Both the position numbers and the translations under genes were made by a program. Source: Heliomarina baculiformis (lineage in GTDB: Bacteria > Pseudomonadota > Alphaproteobacteria > Rhodobacterales > Rhodobacteraceae). Taken from it: DNA of 64,000 nt. The DNA lies in NCBI RefSeq assembly GCF_019966545.1, contig NZ_JAIMIC010000002.1, positions 558,001-622,000 on the forward strand. The letters run 5' to 3'. Below the pieces are notes generated by a model. That model was not told the DNA's origin. It made no database searches and saw only the letters and a program-made list of their open reading frames with translations. Positions 1 through 7,457 of the stretch are shown one piece after another (position 1 is the first letter of the stretch; each line of letters starts with the position of its first letter).

Positions 1-33
1 GTGCTCGAAGAACGGCTGAACCGCGACGCCTGA
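1..33 (+). CDS. 3' end of an unidentified protein (partial)
   Basis: Only the last ten codons are in the window, reading VLEERLNRDA and then TGA. The frame is open from base 1 and is followed at once by a strong GC hairpin, which suits the end of a gene. Ten residues are too few to assign a family. Confidence 0.55.
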   Translation: MLEERLNRDA

Positions 34-42
34 AAACGCAGA

Positions 43-65
43 CAGCCGCCCCGTGGGGGCGGCTG
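43..65 (+). terminator. GC-rich hairpin after the partial gene
   Basis: A perfect 10-bp stem (CAGCCGCCCC / GGGGCGGCTG) with a 3-nt loop starts 9 nt after the stop codon at 33. A short T-containing stretch follows (CTTGGCTGT) but no real U-run. It may serve as terminator for the upstream gene and, in reverse, for the Hint-domain gene that ends at 90. Confidence 0.6.
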
Positions 66-89
66 CTTGGCTGTGCCAAAGACTTGAAG

Positions 90-881
90 TCAGGCGATCA
101 TCGCTCCCGAGCCGTGCAGATCCTCGTCCGAGCGCTCAAAGGCGAGCGGCCCGAAATCCCCGAAATGTTCGATATGCGGGAAAAGGTTGAAGAAGATGCT
201 GCGCATCTGCTGGCTGGTGGAGCGCGCCGCGCCGGTGCCGGGGTGGTAGGTTTCGAACTCCAGACCGCCGATACGGATAGTGCAGTGACGCTTTACACAG
301 AGGTGGAACAGTTCAACCGGCGTCGGGGGCGCGGTTTCGATCGCGCTCATCCCGTCGACGAATTCCTGTGCCAGAGTTAGCTTGTGGCCGCTGTCATGGG
401 CGTTGCGAAGGTGCGGCGGTGTGTAAAGGACGCGGGCAGCGCTGCCGACCACGACATCGGATAGCGGGCGCTGCATGCCAAAGGCATCCGCCATGAAGCG
501 GGTCAGGCGCATGTTGCGTCCCTGCGGGCCGGGACGTCCGGGCACCAGCGTCGTGCTGCCTTTCCAGAGCAGTTTCTGAACCGAGCCTTCGGCTGAAATG
601 ATCTCGTCTCCGGGTAGCAGATCCTCGACCGCGATATGGCCGGATACGGTGGGGATCAGCGCACCGCGCGAAAAGGCGCAAAAAGCGTCTTCGAACAGGG
701 GCAGGGCAGGGGCGATGTGGCGCGCTTCGGTAAACGACCCATCCGGCAAGAGCGAGGTGACTTCGTAGCGGCGGAGCTGCTGACGAGGTTTATCGCGAAG
801 GTCGGCCGGATTGTTCATATCGGGAGAGGCAGTCTGCACGGCACGATGCGCCGCCAGGGAAAGCGATGTGGGGAGAGTCAT
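90..881 (-). CDS. Hint-domain (Hedgehog/intein type) protein
   Basis: A 263-residue protein with the core of the Hint_2-like family common in Rhodobacteraceae. Residues 69-97 (AFSRGALIPTVSG, then VEDLLPGDEI) match the usual start CFxxGTLIxTxxG-VEDLxxGD, and the family's GLEFETYHPG stretch is near 206-215. Canonical members begin the Hint fold with the nucleophile Cys that drives self-cleavage. Here that position is Ala69, with a Cys one residue earlier (C68), so autoprocessing is uncertain. There is no signal peptide, RTX repeat or other fused domain. The gene stands alone, with an AT-rich upstream region. The family call is confident; the role is unknown. Confidence 0.75.
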   Translation of the reverse strand: MTLPTSLSLAAHRAVQTASPDMNNPADLRDKPRQQLRRYEVTSLLPDGSFTEARHIAPALPLFEDAFCAFSRGALIPTVSGHIAVEDLLPGDEIISAEGSVQKLLWKGSTTLVPGRPGPQGRNMRLTRFMADAFGMQRPLSDVVVGSAARVLYTPPHLRNAHDSGHKLTLAQEFVDGMSAIETAPPTPVELFHLCVKRHCTIRIGGLEFETYHPGTGAARSTSQQMRSIFFNLFPHIEHFGDFGPLAFERSDEDLHGSGAMIA

Positions 882-1279
882 TTGTTCCGGCCCTTTTCTT
901 TTGGGTCAGATCTGCGCCGGCCCCCACCGACAACGACAAATCGACGTATTAACGTATTGATCTGCTACACAGGTTAAATGGCGGTATTTCGCTTAATTTG
1001 TCAAAGACTGATTGTTATTGGTGTTTGTGCGCAAACAATACCCGAGGTGACTTTCGTTATTGTCCCCACTGGCTTTTCAATCCCGCCACATTTGCGATGA
1101 ATTAATCGGCAATCTTTCGCTGGTTGTGTATGGACAAGCGAATCTCTTGGGCCATCGTCAGCGAAAGCGGCCCCTGAAAAAACGATACCCGCCCTGTCAA
1201 AAACTGACAGGACGGGCATCTAAGCCAGCCGGATAGTTTGGGGCATCGTCCGGTTGGTTGGGCGTATTTCGTGAGTTCG
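882..1279. other. 398-bp gap between two minus-strand genes
   Basis: No convincing coding frame with a ribosome binding site is seen on either strand. The stretch from about 940 to 1100 is clearly more AT-rich than its surroundings. It contains an interrupted palindrome at 1022-1037 (TGTTTG-4-CAAACA), about 140 bp upstream of the Hint gene, which could be an operator. A terminator-like hairpin at 1188-1217 follows the small gene at 1280-1426. The promoter of the Hint gene must lie here. Confidence 0.5.
1188..1217 (-). terminator. Rho-independent terminator after the 48-aa gene
   Basis: A 12-bp stem with one mismatch and a 5-nt loop (CCCGCCCTGTCA / TGACAGGACGGG). On the minus strand it is followed after about five bases by a run of six T. 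It lies about 60 bp past the stop of the minus-strand gene at 1280-1426. Confidence 0.65.
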
Positions 1280-1426
1280 TCAGGCAGAGCGTTGTTTCGA
1301 CGTCTCCACCTTGGCGCGACGGGCGATCATGGCAGCGCGGTTTGACCCGCGTGACCAGGGCAGGGAAGTTTCCGAATTGCGCGCTGCTGCGACAACGGAT
1401 TTGATGAAACGGTTATTGTTTTTCAT
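1280..1426 (-). CDS. Small basic protein, 48 aa, unknown function
   Basis: A short frame starts at ATG 1426-1424 behind a strong ribosome binding site (GAGGAGAGACAG, minus strand) and runs to TGA at 1280. The product begins MKNNNRFIKSVVAAARN, contains a PWSRGSNRAAMIARR segment and ends in KQRSA. It is rich in Arg, Lys, Ala and Ser, with no transmembrane segment or signal peptide. I recall similar short proteins with the MKxNNRFIKSV start and PWxRGxRRAxxIARR core in roseobacters, all of unknown function. A terminator follows. Shine-Dalgarno, terminator and recognisable pattern together make it a real gene; nucleic acid binding is only a guess from the charge. Confidence 0.7.
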   Translation of the reverse strand: MKNNNRFIKSVVAAARNSETSLPWSRGSNRAAMIARRAKVETSKQRSA

Positions 1427-1690
1427 TCTGTCTCTCCTCGTTTGTCGCGGCGCATCCGTTCGCGTTCTCTGTTGTCCGGTGCGTCTTGGTTAATCTCGCG
1501 CCTGTTTGAGGCAGAGATATGGCGGCTTTTGGGAGAAACCTGAAATTTTCCTTGCGGGCCAAAATCTCGGTCAGCCTGCAGCAAGTGCACTGGAATCGTT
1601 GAGAGATTCAATTCGGCAAAAATTCGGAGATCGCGAGGTGGCACGAGATTGCCGAGAGTCCTCGTCAAGCTTTGCCACATTTGCGACGAA

Positions 1691-1704
1691 TCCCCCGCGG
1701 GGGA
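1691..1704 (-). terminator. Perfect GC palindrome after the lgt operon
   Basis: The 14-base perfect palindrome TCCCCCGCGGGGGA lies 7 bp beyond the stop codon at 1711 of the last gene in the minus-strand lgt operon. There is no U-run, so it may act as a 3'-end stabiliser or a weak terminator. Confidence 0.4.
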
Positions 1705-1710
1705 ATCCTA

Positions 1711-2466
1711 TCAAAGCCGGATGACCGAGATCAGCCGCCCGTAATCGGCTTCGCTGCGATGAGTGCTGCGCCGGTAGGAATAGAACCTGTCCGCGTCGGA
1801 GTAGGTGCAGTGCCGGGTCCATTCCGCGTGGCCTATTCCCGCGCTGCGCAAGCGGTGCAGCCCGTAGGCGGGCAGGTCGAACATCATCCTGTCGCCTTCA
1901 CCACCCGCGAAGAAACGGGAATTCTGCGGGTCTTCGGCCATGAAATCGTCAAGGAATTCCGGCCCGACCTCATAGGCCCGCTGGCTGATCGACGGGCCGA
2001 TCACGGCGTTGATATCTTCGCGATTCGCGCCAACGCTTTCCATCGCGTCCAGCGTCGCCTCGAGCACCCCGTCAAGCGCCCCGCGCCATCCGGCATGGGC
2101 CGCGCCGATCACGCCGGCCTCATGGTCGGCAAAGAGCACGGGCTGGCAATCTGCCGTCAGAACGGCAAGCGCAACGCCGGGCGTGGCGCTGACCATCGCA
2201 TCTGCGCGCGGTATTTCATCGAGTGGGCCGGTGACCGTTATCACATCCGCCGTATGCGCCTGATGGACGCCGACCAGATAGTCGGGAGAAACGCCCATGG
2301 CGTCGGCCACCCGATGCCGGTTGATGCTCACGATATCGGTCTGGTCCGAGGACCCGTTGCCGCAGTTCAGCCCCGAGAATATCCCCGAAGACGCGCCGCC
2401 CTTGCGCGTAAAGAAGCCGTGGCGCAACGGCGCCAGCGGCTCGGCGGTGAGAATTTCCAGAGTCAT
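1711..2466 (-). CDS. pgeF: Laccase-domain purine nucleosidase-type protein (YfiH/PgeF family)
   Basis: A 251-residue member of the YfiH/DUF152 family. These were long annotated as polyphenol oxidases; characterised members act on purine nucleosides or edit peptidoglycan precursors. The family's metal-site motifs are present: H71 in VHQAHT, C107 in LTADCQP and H124 in AAHAGWRG. The start is the ATG at 2466, which overlaps the stop of the preceding methyltransferase gene as ATGA. That implies translational coupling in an lgt / methyltransferase / pgeF operon, an order I associate with Rhodobacteraceae. A longer upstream frame would lie inside the neighbour and is not used. The exact substrate cannot be read from the sequence. 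Confidence 0.88.
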   Translation of the reverse strand: MTLEILTAEPLAPLRHGFFTRKGGASSGIFSGLNCGNGSSDQTDIVSINRHRVADAMGVSPDYLVGVHQAHTADVITVTGPLDEIPRADAMVSATPGVALAVLTADCQPVLFADHEAGVIGAAHAGWRGALDGVLEATLDAMESVGANREDINAVIGPSISQRAYEVGPEFLDDFMAEDPQNSRFFAGGEGDRMMFDLPAYGLHRLRSAGIGHAEWTRHCTYSDADRFYSYRRSTHRSEADYGRLISVIRL

Positions 2467-3530
2467 ACGGTAAGTCCCGGCGGCGGTGGCGCGGTAACGG
2501 GAAACAATCCCATCACTTTGAACAGGTTTCCCATTTCTGCAGGGTGCGTCAACCGGCGATGTGCGGCGGTGATCTCGGACAGCGCCTTGTCGCCCGCTCC
2601 ACGTGCCAATGCCTCGGCCCGCTGCGTAATTCCCAACCGTTCGAGGAACACGCCCTGCGGAGCCAGCCGGCTGTGAGCGCACCCCTCTGCGCGGGCGGCC
2701 AGCGCGATGGTCTCGAAATCCACATGGGCGGTCAGATCCGCCTCTCCGGGCCTATGCAGAATGGGGCGCGGTTCGTGATCTTTCAGCGCCTGCACGGTAT
2801 CGCCCAGCGAATGCCAGTCGCCGTAATCCACGATCAGCGCGGCCCCTCCATGCGCGGCGATGCGGCTGGCAATCGTCTCGGTTACAGATGTTGCGGCCGG
2901 AGAGAATTCCACGATGTCGCCGGGCTTTGTATCCTCAAGCCGGTGATCAAGCGCCGGTTGCGCCGCCGCCCCGGCCAGCCCAAGCGTCAGCTCATCGCCC
3001 TTCAGCCCAACGCGGCACTCCCTCCAGCCTTCCTCGGCCCGATGAAACTGGCGCAAAGGAAGGGCGTCGTAAAACTCGTTCGCGATAAGGAACAGCGGCG
3101 CCTCAGGAAGGTCTGCCACGGACTCGATCCAGGTTGGAGCATAGCTGGCCAGACGCTTTGCCTGCGCCTGTCGCAGAACCGGCGAGGCCTCGACCAGCAC
3201 AAGTCGCAGGGCGGTCGCAAATCCCGGCACTTTCGACGCGGCGCGCAGCGCGTCCTGCATCAGCGTCCCACGACCGGGCCCCAGTTCCGCGAGGGTAAAG
3301 GGCGCGGGGCAGCCCTGATCCATCCATGCCTGCGCCAGCGACAGCCCGATCAGTTCACCGAACATCTGGCTGATCTCGGGCGCGGTGGTGAAATCGCCCG
3401 CAGCGCCCAGCGGGTCGCGCGTCACGTAATACCCATAGGTCGGGTGCAACAGGCAATCTGCCATATAGTCGGCGATGCTGATCGGCCCATCGCCGCGGAT
3501 GCGGGCGGTAATGATGTCGAGAAGGCTCAT
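2463..3530 (-). CDS. Class I SAM-dependent methyltransferase, MidA/NDUFAF7 family
   Basis: A 355-residue protein of COG1565 (DUF185), the bacterial relatives of mitochondrial NDUFAF7, which methylates an arginine of the 49-kDa subunit of complex I. Residues 45-59 ([15 protein letters not shown]) and the SAM-binding ELGPGRGT at 82-89 are diagnostic. It sits between lgt and pgeF with 4-bp overlaps on both sides (3527-3530 and 2463-2466), so the three are one coupled operon. A role in complex I assembly is inferred from the eukaryotic relative; the bacterial target is not shown here. Confidence 0.88.
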   Translation of the reverse strand: MSLLDIITARIRGDGPISIADYMADCLLHPTYGYYVTRDPLGAAGDFTTAPEISQMFGELIGLSLAQAWMDQGCPAPFTLAELGPGRGTLMQDALRAASKVPGFATALRLVLVEASPVLRQAQAKRLASYAPTWIESVADLPEAPLFLIANEFYDALPLRQFHRAEEGWRECRVGLKGDELTLGLAGAAAQPALDHRLEDTKPGDIVEFSPAATSVTETIASRIAAHGGAALIVDYGDWHSLGDTVQALKDHEPRPILHRPGEADLTAHVDFETIALAARAEGCAHSRLAPQGVFLERLGITQRAEALARGAGDKALSEITAAHRRLTHPAEMGNLFKVMGLFPVTAPPPPGLTV

Positions 3531-4414
3531 CGCGCAGGCCTTTTGGCCCGCAGTGCGAAATAAAGCCCCAGCGCGATCATCGGCAGAGAAAGGATCTGCC
3601 CCATCGTCAGGCCATACTCGCCGATTTGCCAGGCCAGCCCCAGCGGATTACCCGGTGAGACGAATTGCGCATCCGGCTGGCGAAAGACCTCGACAATGAA
3701 ACGCGCCAGTCCGTAGCCGGCAAAGAAAACGCCCATCACCAGACCGGGACGGTGAAATGCCCCCCGACGATAGGCAAGCCAGAGCAGAACGGCGCCCAGC
3801 AGCAAGCCTTCGAGTGCCGCTTCGTAAAGCTGCGAGGGGTGGCGGGCACATAACTCGGCAACCTGTCCGCAGTCCTGCGCGGCCACCCCTGGAAAAGCGA
3901 CGCCCCAGGGCAGGTCGGTCGGACGGCCCCAAAGCTCTGCATTGATGAAATTGGCCAGCCGCCCCAGCAGCAGACCCGGCGGCACTGCATGGGCGATCAG
4001 GTCTGCCGCGCTCAGGCGGTCGATCTTGTGGCGCGCGGTGAAGAGCCACGCAGCGACCAGAACCCCGATCATGCCACCGTGAAAGGACATGCCGCCCTGC
4101 CAGACCCGAAGGATTTCACCCGGATTGGAAAGGTAATAGCCGGGTTGGTAAAAGAGCACGAAGCCAAGCCGCCCGCCAAGGATGATGCCCAGCACCAGAT
4201 AGAACAACATGTCCTCGATCTGTTTCGGGGTCGTCGGGGGCGTTTCACGCGGCCAGAGCGAGGGCCGCCGCACAGCCCGCACCGCCAGCCCCCAGGCGAT
4301 GAGGATGCCGACAATATAAGCCAGCGCGTACCAGCGCAGGGCAAGCTCAAAGCCGCCAATCGTAACGGACAGCAGGTCGGGGGAGATATCGGGAAATTCG
4401 ATCAGGGCTTTCAT
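3527..4414 (-). CDS. lgt: Prolipoprotein diacylglyceryl transferase
   Basis: Transfers diacylglycerol from phosphatidylglycerol to the lipobox cysteine of prelipoproteins in the inner membrane, the first step of lipoprotein maturation. The 295-residue product has about seven hydrophobic segments. It carries the FHGG motif at 111-114 and the Lgt signature around [14 protein letters not shown] at 151-164. The start at 4414 ([10 protein letters not shown]) is preferred over a longer frame starting at 4492, because the extra residues lack a binding site and run into the promoter region shared with divergent ubiK. It heads the lgt / MidA / pgeF operon. Likely clients in this window are the lipoproteins at 8828 and 24163. 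Confidence 0.95.
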   Translation of the reverse strand: MKALIEFPDISPDLLSVTIGGFELALRWYALAYIVGILIAWGLAVRAVRRPSLWPRETPPTTPKQIEDMLFYLVLGIILGGRLGFVLFYQPGYYLSNPGEILRVWQGGMSFHGGMIGVLVAAWLFTARHKIDRLSAADLIAHAVPPGLLLGRLANFINAELWGRPTDLPWGVAFPGVAAQDCGQVAELCARHPSQLYEAALEGLLLGAVLLWLAYRRGAFHRPGLVMGVFFAGYGLARFIVEVFRQPDAQFVSPGNPLGLAWQIGEYGLTMGQILSLPMIALGLYFALRAKRPAR

Positions 4415-4506
4415 GCGCGTCTCTTGCCTTTGCTCCTCTGGGCAAGTCAACCTTGCCGCGACGGGTTCGAAGGCCCATATAGGCGTTAACAACCCGGAGA
4501 TGACAG

Positions 4507-4755
4507 ATGCAGACCCGTAACAAGATTTTCGACGATATCTCGCAACTCATGACCAATGCGATGGGCGTGGCGCAAGGCGCGCGGGACGAAGCTGAGACAG
4601 CGATGAAAGGCATGATGGATCGCTGGCTGGCGGATCGCAACTTTGTGACCCGCGAGGAATTCGACGCCGTCCGCGCGATGGCCCAGAAGGCGCGCGAGGA
4701 AAACGATGCGCTTTCGGCCCGGATTGCCGCGCTGGAAGCCAAGATCAAGAACTGA
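4507..4755 (+). CDS. ubiK: Ubiquinone biosynthesis accessory factor UbiK (BMFP family)
   Basis: An 82-residue, mostly helical, charged protein of the BMFP/YqiC family. In enterobacteria UbiK helps the Ubi complex make ubiquinone under aerobic conditions. The N-terminal half ([20 protein letters not shown]) is the amphipathic segment, and the C-terminal part (about 52-82) is a predicted trimeric coiled coil ending in [12 protein letters not shown]. It is transcribed divergently from lgt across a 92-bp gap. Length and motif order match the family. Confidence 0.85.
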   Translation: MQTRNKIFDDISQLMTNAMGVAQGARDEAETAMKGMMDRWLADRNFVTREEFDAVRAMAQKAREENDALSARIAALEAKIKN

Positions 4756-4982
4756 GACGCACCGATTCCATGACGAAGCCCGGCTTCCCGCCGGGTCAAA
4801 ATGTCATTGGCATATCCGCGCGGTCCGGCCCGAGGCTTGCCCGGCCGAGATATTGAGCGTTTTCCAACATGTCCACAACTTATTGCAGTGATCCCCAAAA
4901 TAGGGGGTTGCCAGAATGTGCGTTGCCGCCCACCATATCTAGTACGGGCACGGGGGGTCGCCCCGGTCCGTAGAGCAGCTAC

Positions 4983-5016
4983 CTAGCGTTTGTAGGTTCA
5001 AAAACTACGCCGCTAG
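4983..5016 (+). promoter_or_regulatory. Leader stem-loop just upstream of the YbjN-like gene
   Basis: CTAGCG at 4983-4988 pairs with CGCTAG at 5011-5016. Inside, GTAG (4992-4995) pairs with CTAC (5005-5008) around an A-rich loop. The hairpin ends 7 nt before the ribosome binding site GAGGTGG of the gene starting at 5035. It may affect translation or mark mRNA processing. This is a visual pairing only; the rest of the 279-bp gap (4756-5034) shows one weak GC hairpin near 4779-4795 and no gene. Confidence 0.35.
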
Positions 5017-5034
5017 AGATCATGAGGTGGCACC

Positions 5035-5535
5035 ATGGCCCTTTCCGAACATTACCTGGAAGAAGACATTCACCCCATCGACATCGTCGAGCATCTGGCA
5101 GAACACCACAACTGGGATTTCGATCGCATCGGGGATGACCAGATCGCCATGGCGGTCGAAGGCCAGTGGCGAACCTATTCGATCACCCTTGCATGGTCGG
5201 GTTTCGACGAGACCCTGCGGATGGTCTGCACCTTTGAAATGGAACCGCCCGAAGACAAGGTCCAGCCGCTCTACGAACTTTTGAACCACATGAATGATGC
5301 GTGCTGGGCGGGCGCCTTTACCTACTGGGCGGAGCAGAAACTGATGGTCTACCGCTACGGGCTTGTCCTCAGCGGCGGCCAGATGGCCAGCCCCGAACAG
5401 ATTGACACGCTGATCAACACGGCCGTCGGCGCGTCGGAACGCTATTACCCCGCGATCCAGCTGATGGTCTGGGGAGACCGCTCTGCGAAAGAGGCGATGC
5501 AGGTCGCCATTGCAGAGGCTTACGGCCGCGCGTAA
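5035..5535 (+). CDS. YbjN domain-containing protein
   Basis: A 166-residue cytosolic protein of the YbjN (type III secretion chaperone-like fold) family that is conserved next to proC in roseobacters. It starts at ATG 5035 behind GAGGTGG. The sequence begins with an acidic helix (EHYLEEDIHPIDIVEHL), and the central region (TLRMVCTFEMEPPE, LLNHMNDACWAG, FTYWAEQKLMVYRYGL) fits the alternating beta-alpha pattern of the family. No catalytic motif is visible, and the molecular role is not established. The gene lies 36 bp before proC in the same direction and is probably co-transcribed with it. Confidence 0.75.
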   Translation: MALSEHYLEEDIHPIDIVEHLAEHHNWDFDRIGDDQIAMAVEGQWRTYSITLAWSGFDETLRMVCTFEMEPPEDKVQPLYELLNHMNDACWAGAFTYWAEQKLMVYRYGLVLSGGQMASPEQIDTLINTAVGASERYYPAIQLMVWGDRSAKEAMQVAIAEAYGRA

Positions 5536-5571
5536 ACCTTCCGCCGGAAACGGCAACAGGAAGGCACGCAA

Positions 5572-6387
5572 ATGGATATGTCGGAAATTGCAGCGCGGGG
5601 GCTCGTGCTCCTGGGCTGCGGCAAGATGGGTTCGGCAATGCTGGCCGGCTGGCTCAAGCAGGGGCTTCCAGCAACATCCGTCTGGGTGCTGGATCCAAAC
5701 CCCTCCGATTGGGTCAAGGCACAGGGTGTGCATGTGAATGCTGATCTGCCCGAGGATCCTGCCATTGTCCTTATCGCCGTCAAACCCCAGATGATGGGCG
5801 AGGCGCTGCCGTCGATGAAGGCTCTCGGTAACGGTACGACCCTTTTCGTCTCCGTCGCAGCCGGAACGCCGCTTTCGGCTTTCGAAGCAATCCTTGGAGA
5901 AAACACGCCGATCATCCGCGCCATGCCGAACACACCGGCCGCCGTCGGACGCGGCATCAGCGCGATCATCGGCAACGACAAGACAGATGCGAAATCGCTC
6001 GACCTCGCCGAAGGTCTGCTGAGCGCGGTCGGTCAGGTCGTCCGGCTGGAAAGTGAAAGCCAGATGGATGCGGTGACAGGGGTCAGCGGCTCCGGCCCGG
6101 CCTATGTCTTTCACCTGATCGAAACGCTGGCCGCCGCGGGCGAGGCGCAGGGCCTGTCGCCGGATCTTGCGCTGCAGCTGGCCCGCGCCACCGTCGCCGG
6201 GGCCGGTGCCCTGGCCGAAGATGCCGAGGAAACCCCGGCGCAGCTGCGCATCAATGTCACCAGCCCGAACGGGACGACACAGGCGGCGCTCGAAGTCCTT
6301 ATGGATGAACAGACCGGTTTCCCTCCATTGCTGAAAAAAGCGGTTGCGGCGGCCGCCGACAGGTCCAAGGAGCTTTCCCGTGGCTGA
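5572..6387 (+). CDS. proC: Pyrroline-5-carboxylate reductase
   Basis: Last step of proline synthesis: NAD(P)H-dependent reduction of 1-pyrroline-5-carboxylate to proline. The 271-residue enzyme has the N-terminal dinucleotide-binding GCGKMG at 15-20, the VKPQ strand end near 80, AMPNTPAAVG in the middle, and the C-terminal helical dimerisation domain with the P5CR signature around VSGSGPAYVF and NVTSPNGTT. A ribosome binding site (AGGAAGG) precedes ATG 5572. Its last 8 bp overlap the start of the next gene. Confidence 0.94.
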   Translation: MDMSEIAARGLVLLGCGKMGSAMLAGWLKQGLPATSVWVLDPNPSDWVKAQGVHVNADLPEDPAIVLIAVKPQMMGEALPSMKALGNGTTLFVSVAAGTPLSAFEAILGENTPIIRAMPNTPAAVGRGISAIIGNDKTDAKSLDLAEGLLSAVGQVVRLESESQMDAVTGVSGSGPAYVFHLIETLAAAGEAQGLSPDLALQLARATVAGAGALAEDAEETPAQLRINVTSPNGTTQAALEVLMDEQTGFPPLLKKAVAAAADRSKELSRG

Positions 6388-6718
6388 AATAGATTTCGAT
6401 GACTTCCTTAAGGTGGATGTGCGCGTCGGCACGATCACCCGCGCCGAACCCTATCCCGAAGCGCGTAAACCGGCAATTAAGCTATGGGTCGATTTCGGTG
6501 GTGACATCGGTGAGCGCAAGTCCGCTGCCCAGATTACCACACATTACGAACCCGAAGGCTTGATCGGCAAACAGGTCCTGGCCGTGGTCAACTTCCCGCC
6601 GCGCCAGATCGGTCGTTTCATGTCCGAAGTGCTGGTCCTCGGCCTGCCGGATGAAGAGGGCGAAGTCGTTCTCATCGGCCCGGATCAGAATGTGCCGAGC
6701 GGCGGCCGCCTGCACTGA
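6380..6718 (+). CDS. tRNA-binding domain protein, CsaA-like
   Basis: A 112-residue single-domain protein with the OB-fold tRNA-binding region related to the C-terminus of MetRS/EMAP-II, as in CsaA, an export-related chaperone of Bacillus, and E. coli YgjH. Key stretches are DFLKVDVRVGTI near the N-terminus and VVNFPPRQIGRFMSEVLVLG in the second half. GTG at 6380 is chosen as start because AAGGAG lies 7 nt upstream, inside the end of proC. The genes overlap by 8 bp and are probably coupled. Chaperone versus tRNA-binding function cannot be separated from sequence. Confidence 0.85.
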   Translation: MAEIDFDDFLKVDVRVGTITRAEPYPEARKPAIKLWVDFGGDIGERKSAAQITTHYEPEGLIGKQVLAVVNFPPRQIGRFMSEVLVLGLPDEEGEVVLIGPDQNVPSGGRLH

Positions 6719-6748
6719 ACGCCGGCCTTGCATGTATTGAGATGTTCC

Positions 6749-6820
6749 GCTTTCCGTATTTGAAGACGAGAAGAAGATGAGGATGCTCTTTTACTTCTTC
6801 TCGTTAAAAATACGGAAAGC
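6749..6820. terminator. Long interrupted inverted repeat between convergent genes
   Basis: The arms GCTTTCCGTATTT (6749-6761) and AAATACGGAAAGC (6808-6820) are exact complements. Immediately inside, ACGAGAAGAAG (6766-6776) pairs with CTTCTTCTCGT (6794-6804). Together this gives about 24 paired bases around an approximately 17-nt loop. It lies between the convergent csaA-like and tdk genes and is AT-richer than its surroundings. Bidirectional termination is the simplest reading. Confidence 0.65.
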
Positions 6821-6829
6821 GCCGAGATA

Positions 6830-7435
6830 TCAGCTTGTATGACGACCGCGTTCTGCGGTGTCGCCGACGGCTTCGCGCCAGTGACGCCTGCATAGGGAGA
6901 CGTAGGTTTCGTTGCCGCCGATCTGGACCTGAGCGCCTTCGAGGATGGCCCGTCCATTTTCGTCCTGGCGGATGACCATCGTCGCTTTGCGCCCGCATTT
7001 GCAGATCGTGCGGACTTCTCTCATTTCGTCGGCAAGCGCCAGGAGGGTGGCGGAGCCGGGGAAGAGCTCTCCTTTGAAGTCCACTCTCAGCCCATAGGCC
7101 AATACCGGCAGTTTCAGGTCATCGACCACGCGGGCAAGTTGCCAGACCTGCGCGGGTTCGAGGAACTGGGCCTCGTCGACAAAGATACAGGCGACCGGGC
7201 CGGCTGCGAGCTGTTTTGAGATCCGCTCGAACAGATCGTCGCCCGGGGAAAAAAGGTCTGCCTCTTGTGCGATACCGATACGCGATGCGATCCTCCCGGT
7301 GCCGGCGCGGTTGTCTATGCGGGCCGTCAGCAGGTAGGTTTCCATGCCGCTTTCGCGGTAGTTGTGGGATGCTTGCAGCAGAATCGTCGATTTGCCAGCA
7401 TTCATCGTGGAATAATTGAAAAACAGTTTCGCCAC
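6830..7435 (-). CDS. tdk: Thymidine kinase
   Basis: Type II thymidine kinase of the salvage pathway (thymidine + ATP to dTMP). The 201-residue protein has the P-loop MNAGKS at 12-17, the DEAQF catalytic segment (FVDEAQFL) near the middle, the lasso region, and a zinc-binding set of cysteines (CKCGRKA, later CRRHW). The frame begins with GTG at 7435; the Shine-Dalgarno sequence is weak. It is convergent with the csaA-like gene and lies just downstream of the ketoacyl synthase gene on the same strand. Confidence 0.95.
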   Translation of the reverse strand: MAKLFFNYSTMNAGKSTILLQASHNYRESGMETYLLTARIDNRAGTGRIASRIGIAQEADLFSPGDDLFERISKQLAAGPVACIFVDEAQFLEPAQVWQLARVVDDLKLPVLAYGLRVDFKGELFPGSATLLALADEMREVRTICKCGRKATMVIRQDENGRAILEGAQVQIGGNETYVSLCRRHWREAVGDTAERGRHTS

Positions 7436-7457
7436 GGGACGTTCTCTTCAGGCGATA

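Noticed and set aside
4940-5016. tRNA-like appearance (GTAGAGCAGCT and GGTTCAAAA)
   Set aside because: Arms do not fold into a cloverleaf with an acceptor stem, and the T-arm does not pair correctly.
5020-6438. 472-codon open frame on the minus strand
   Set aside because: It covers the YbjN and proC genes in antisense and has the composition of a shadow frame.
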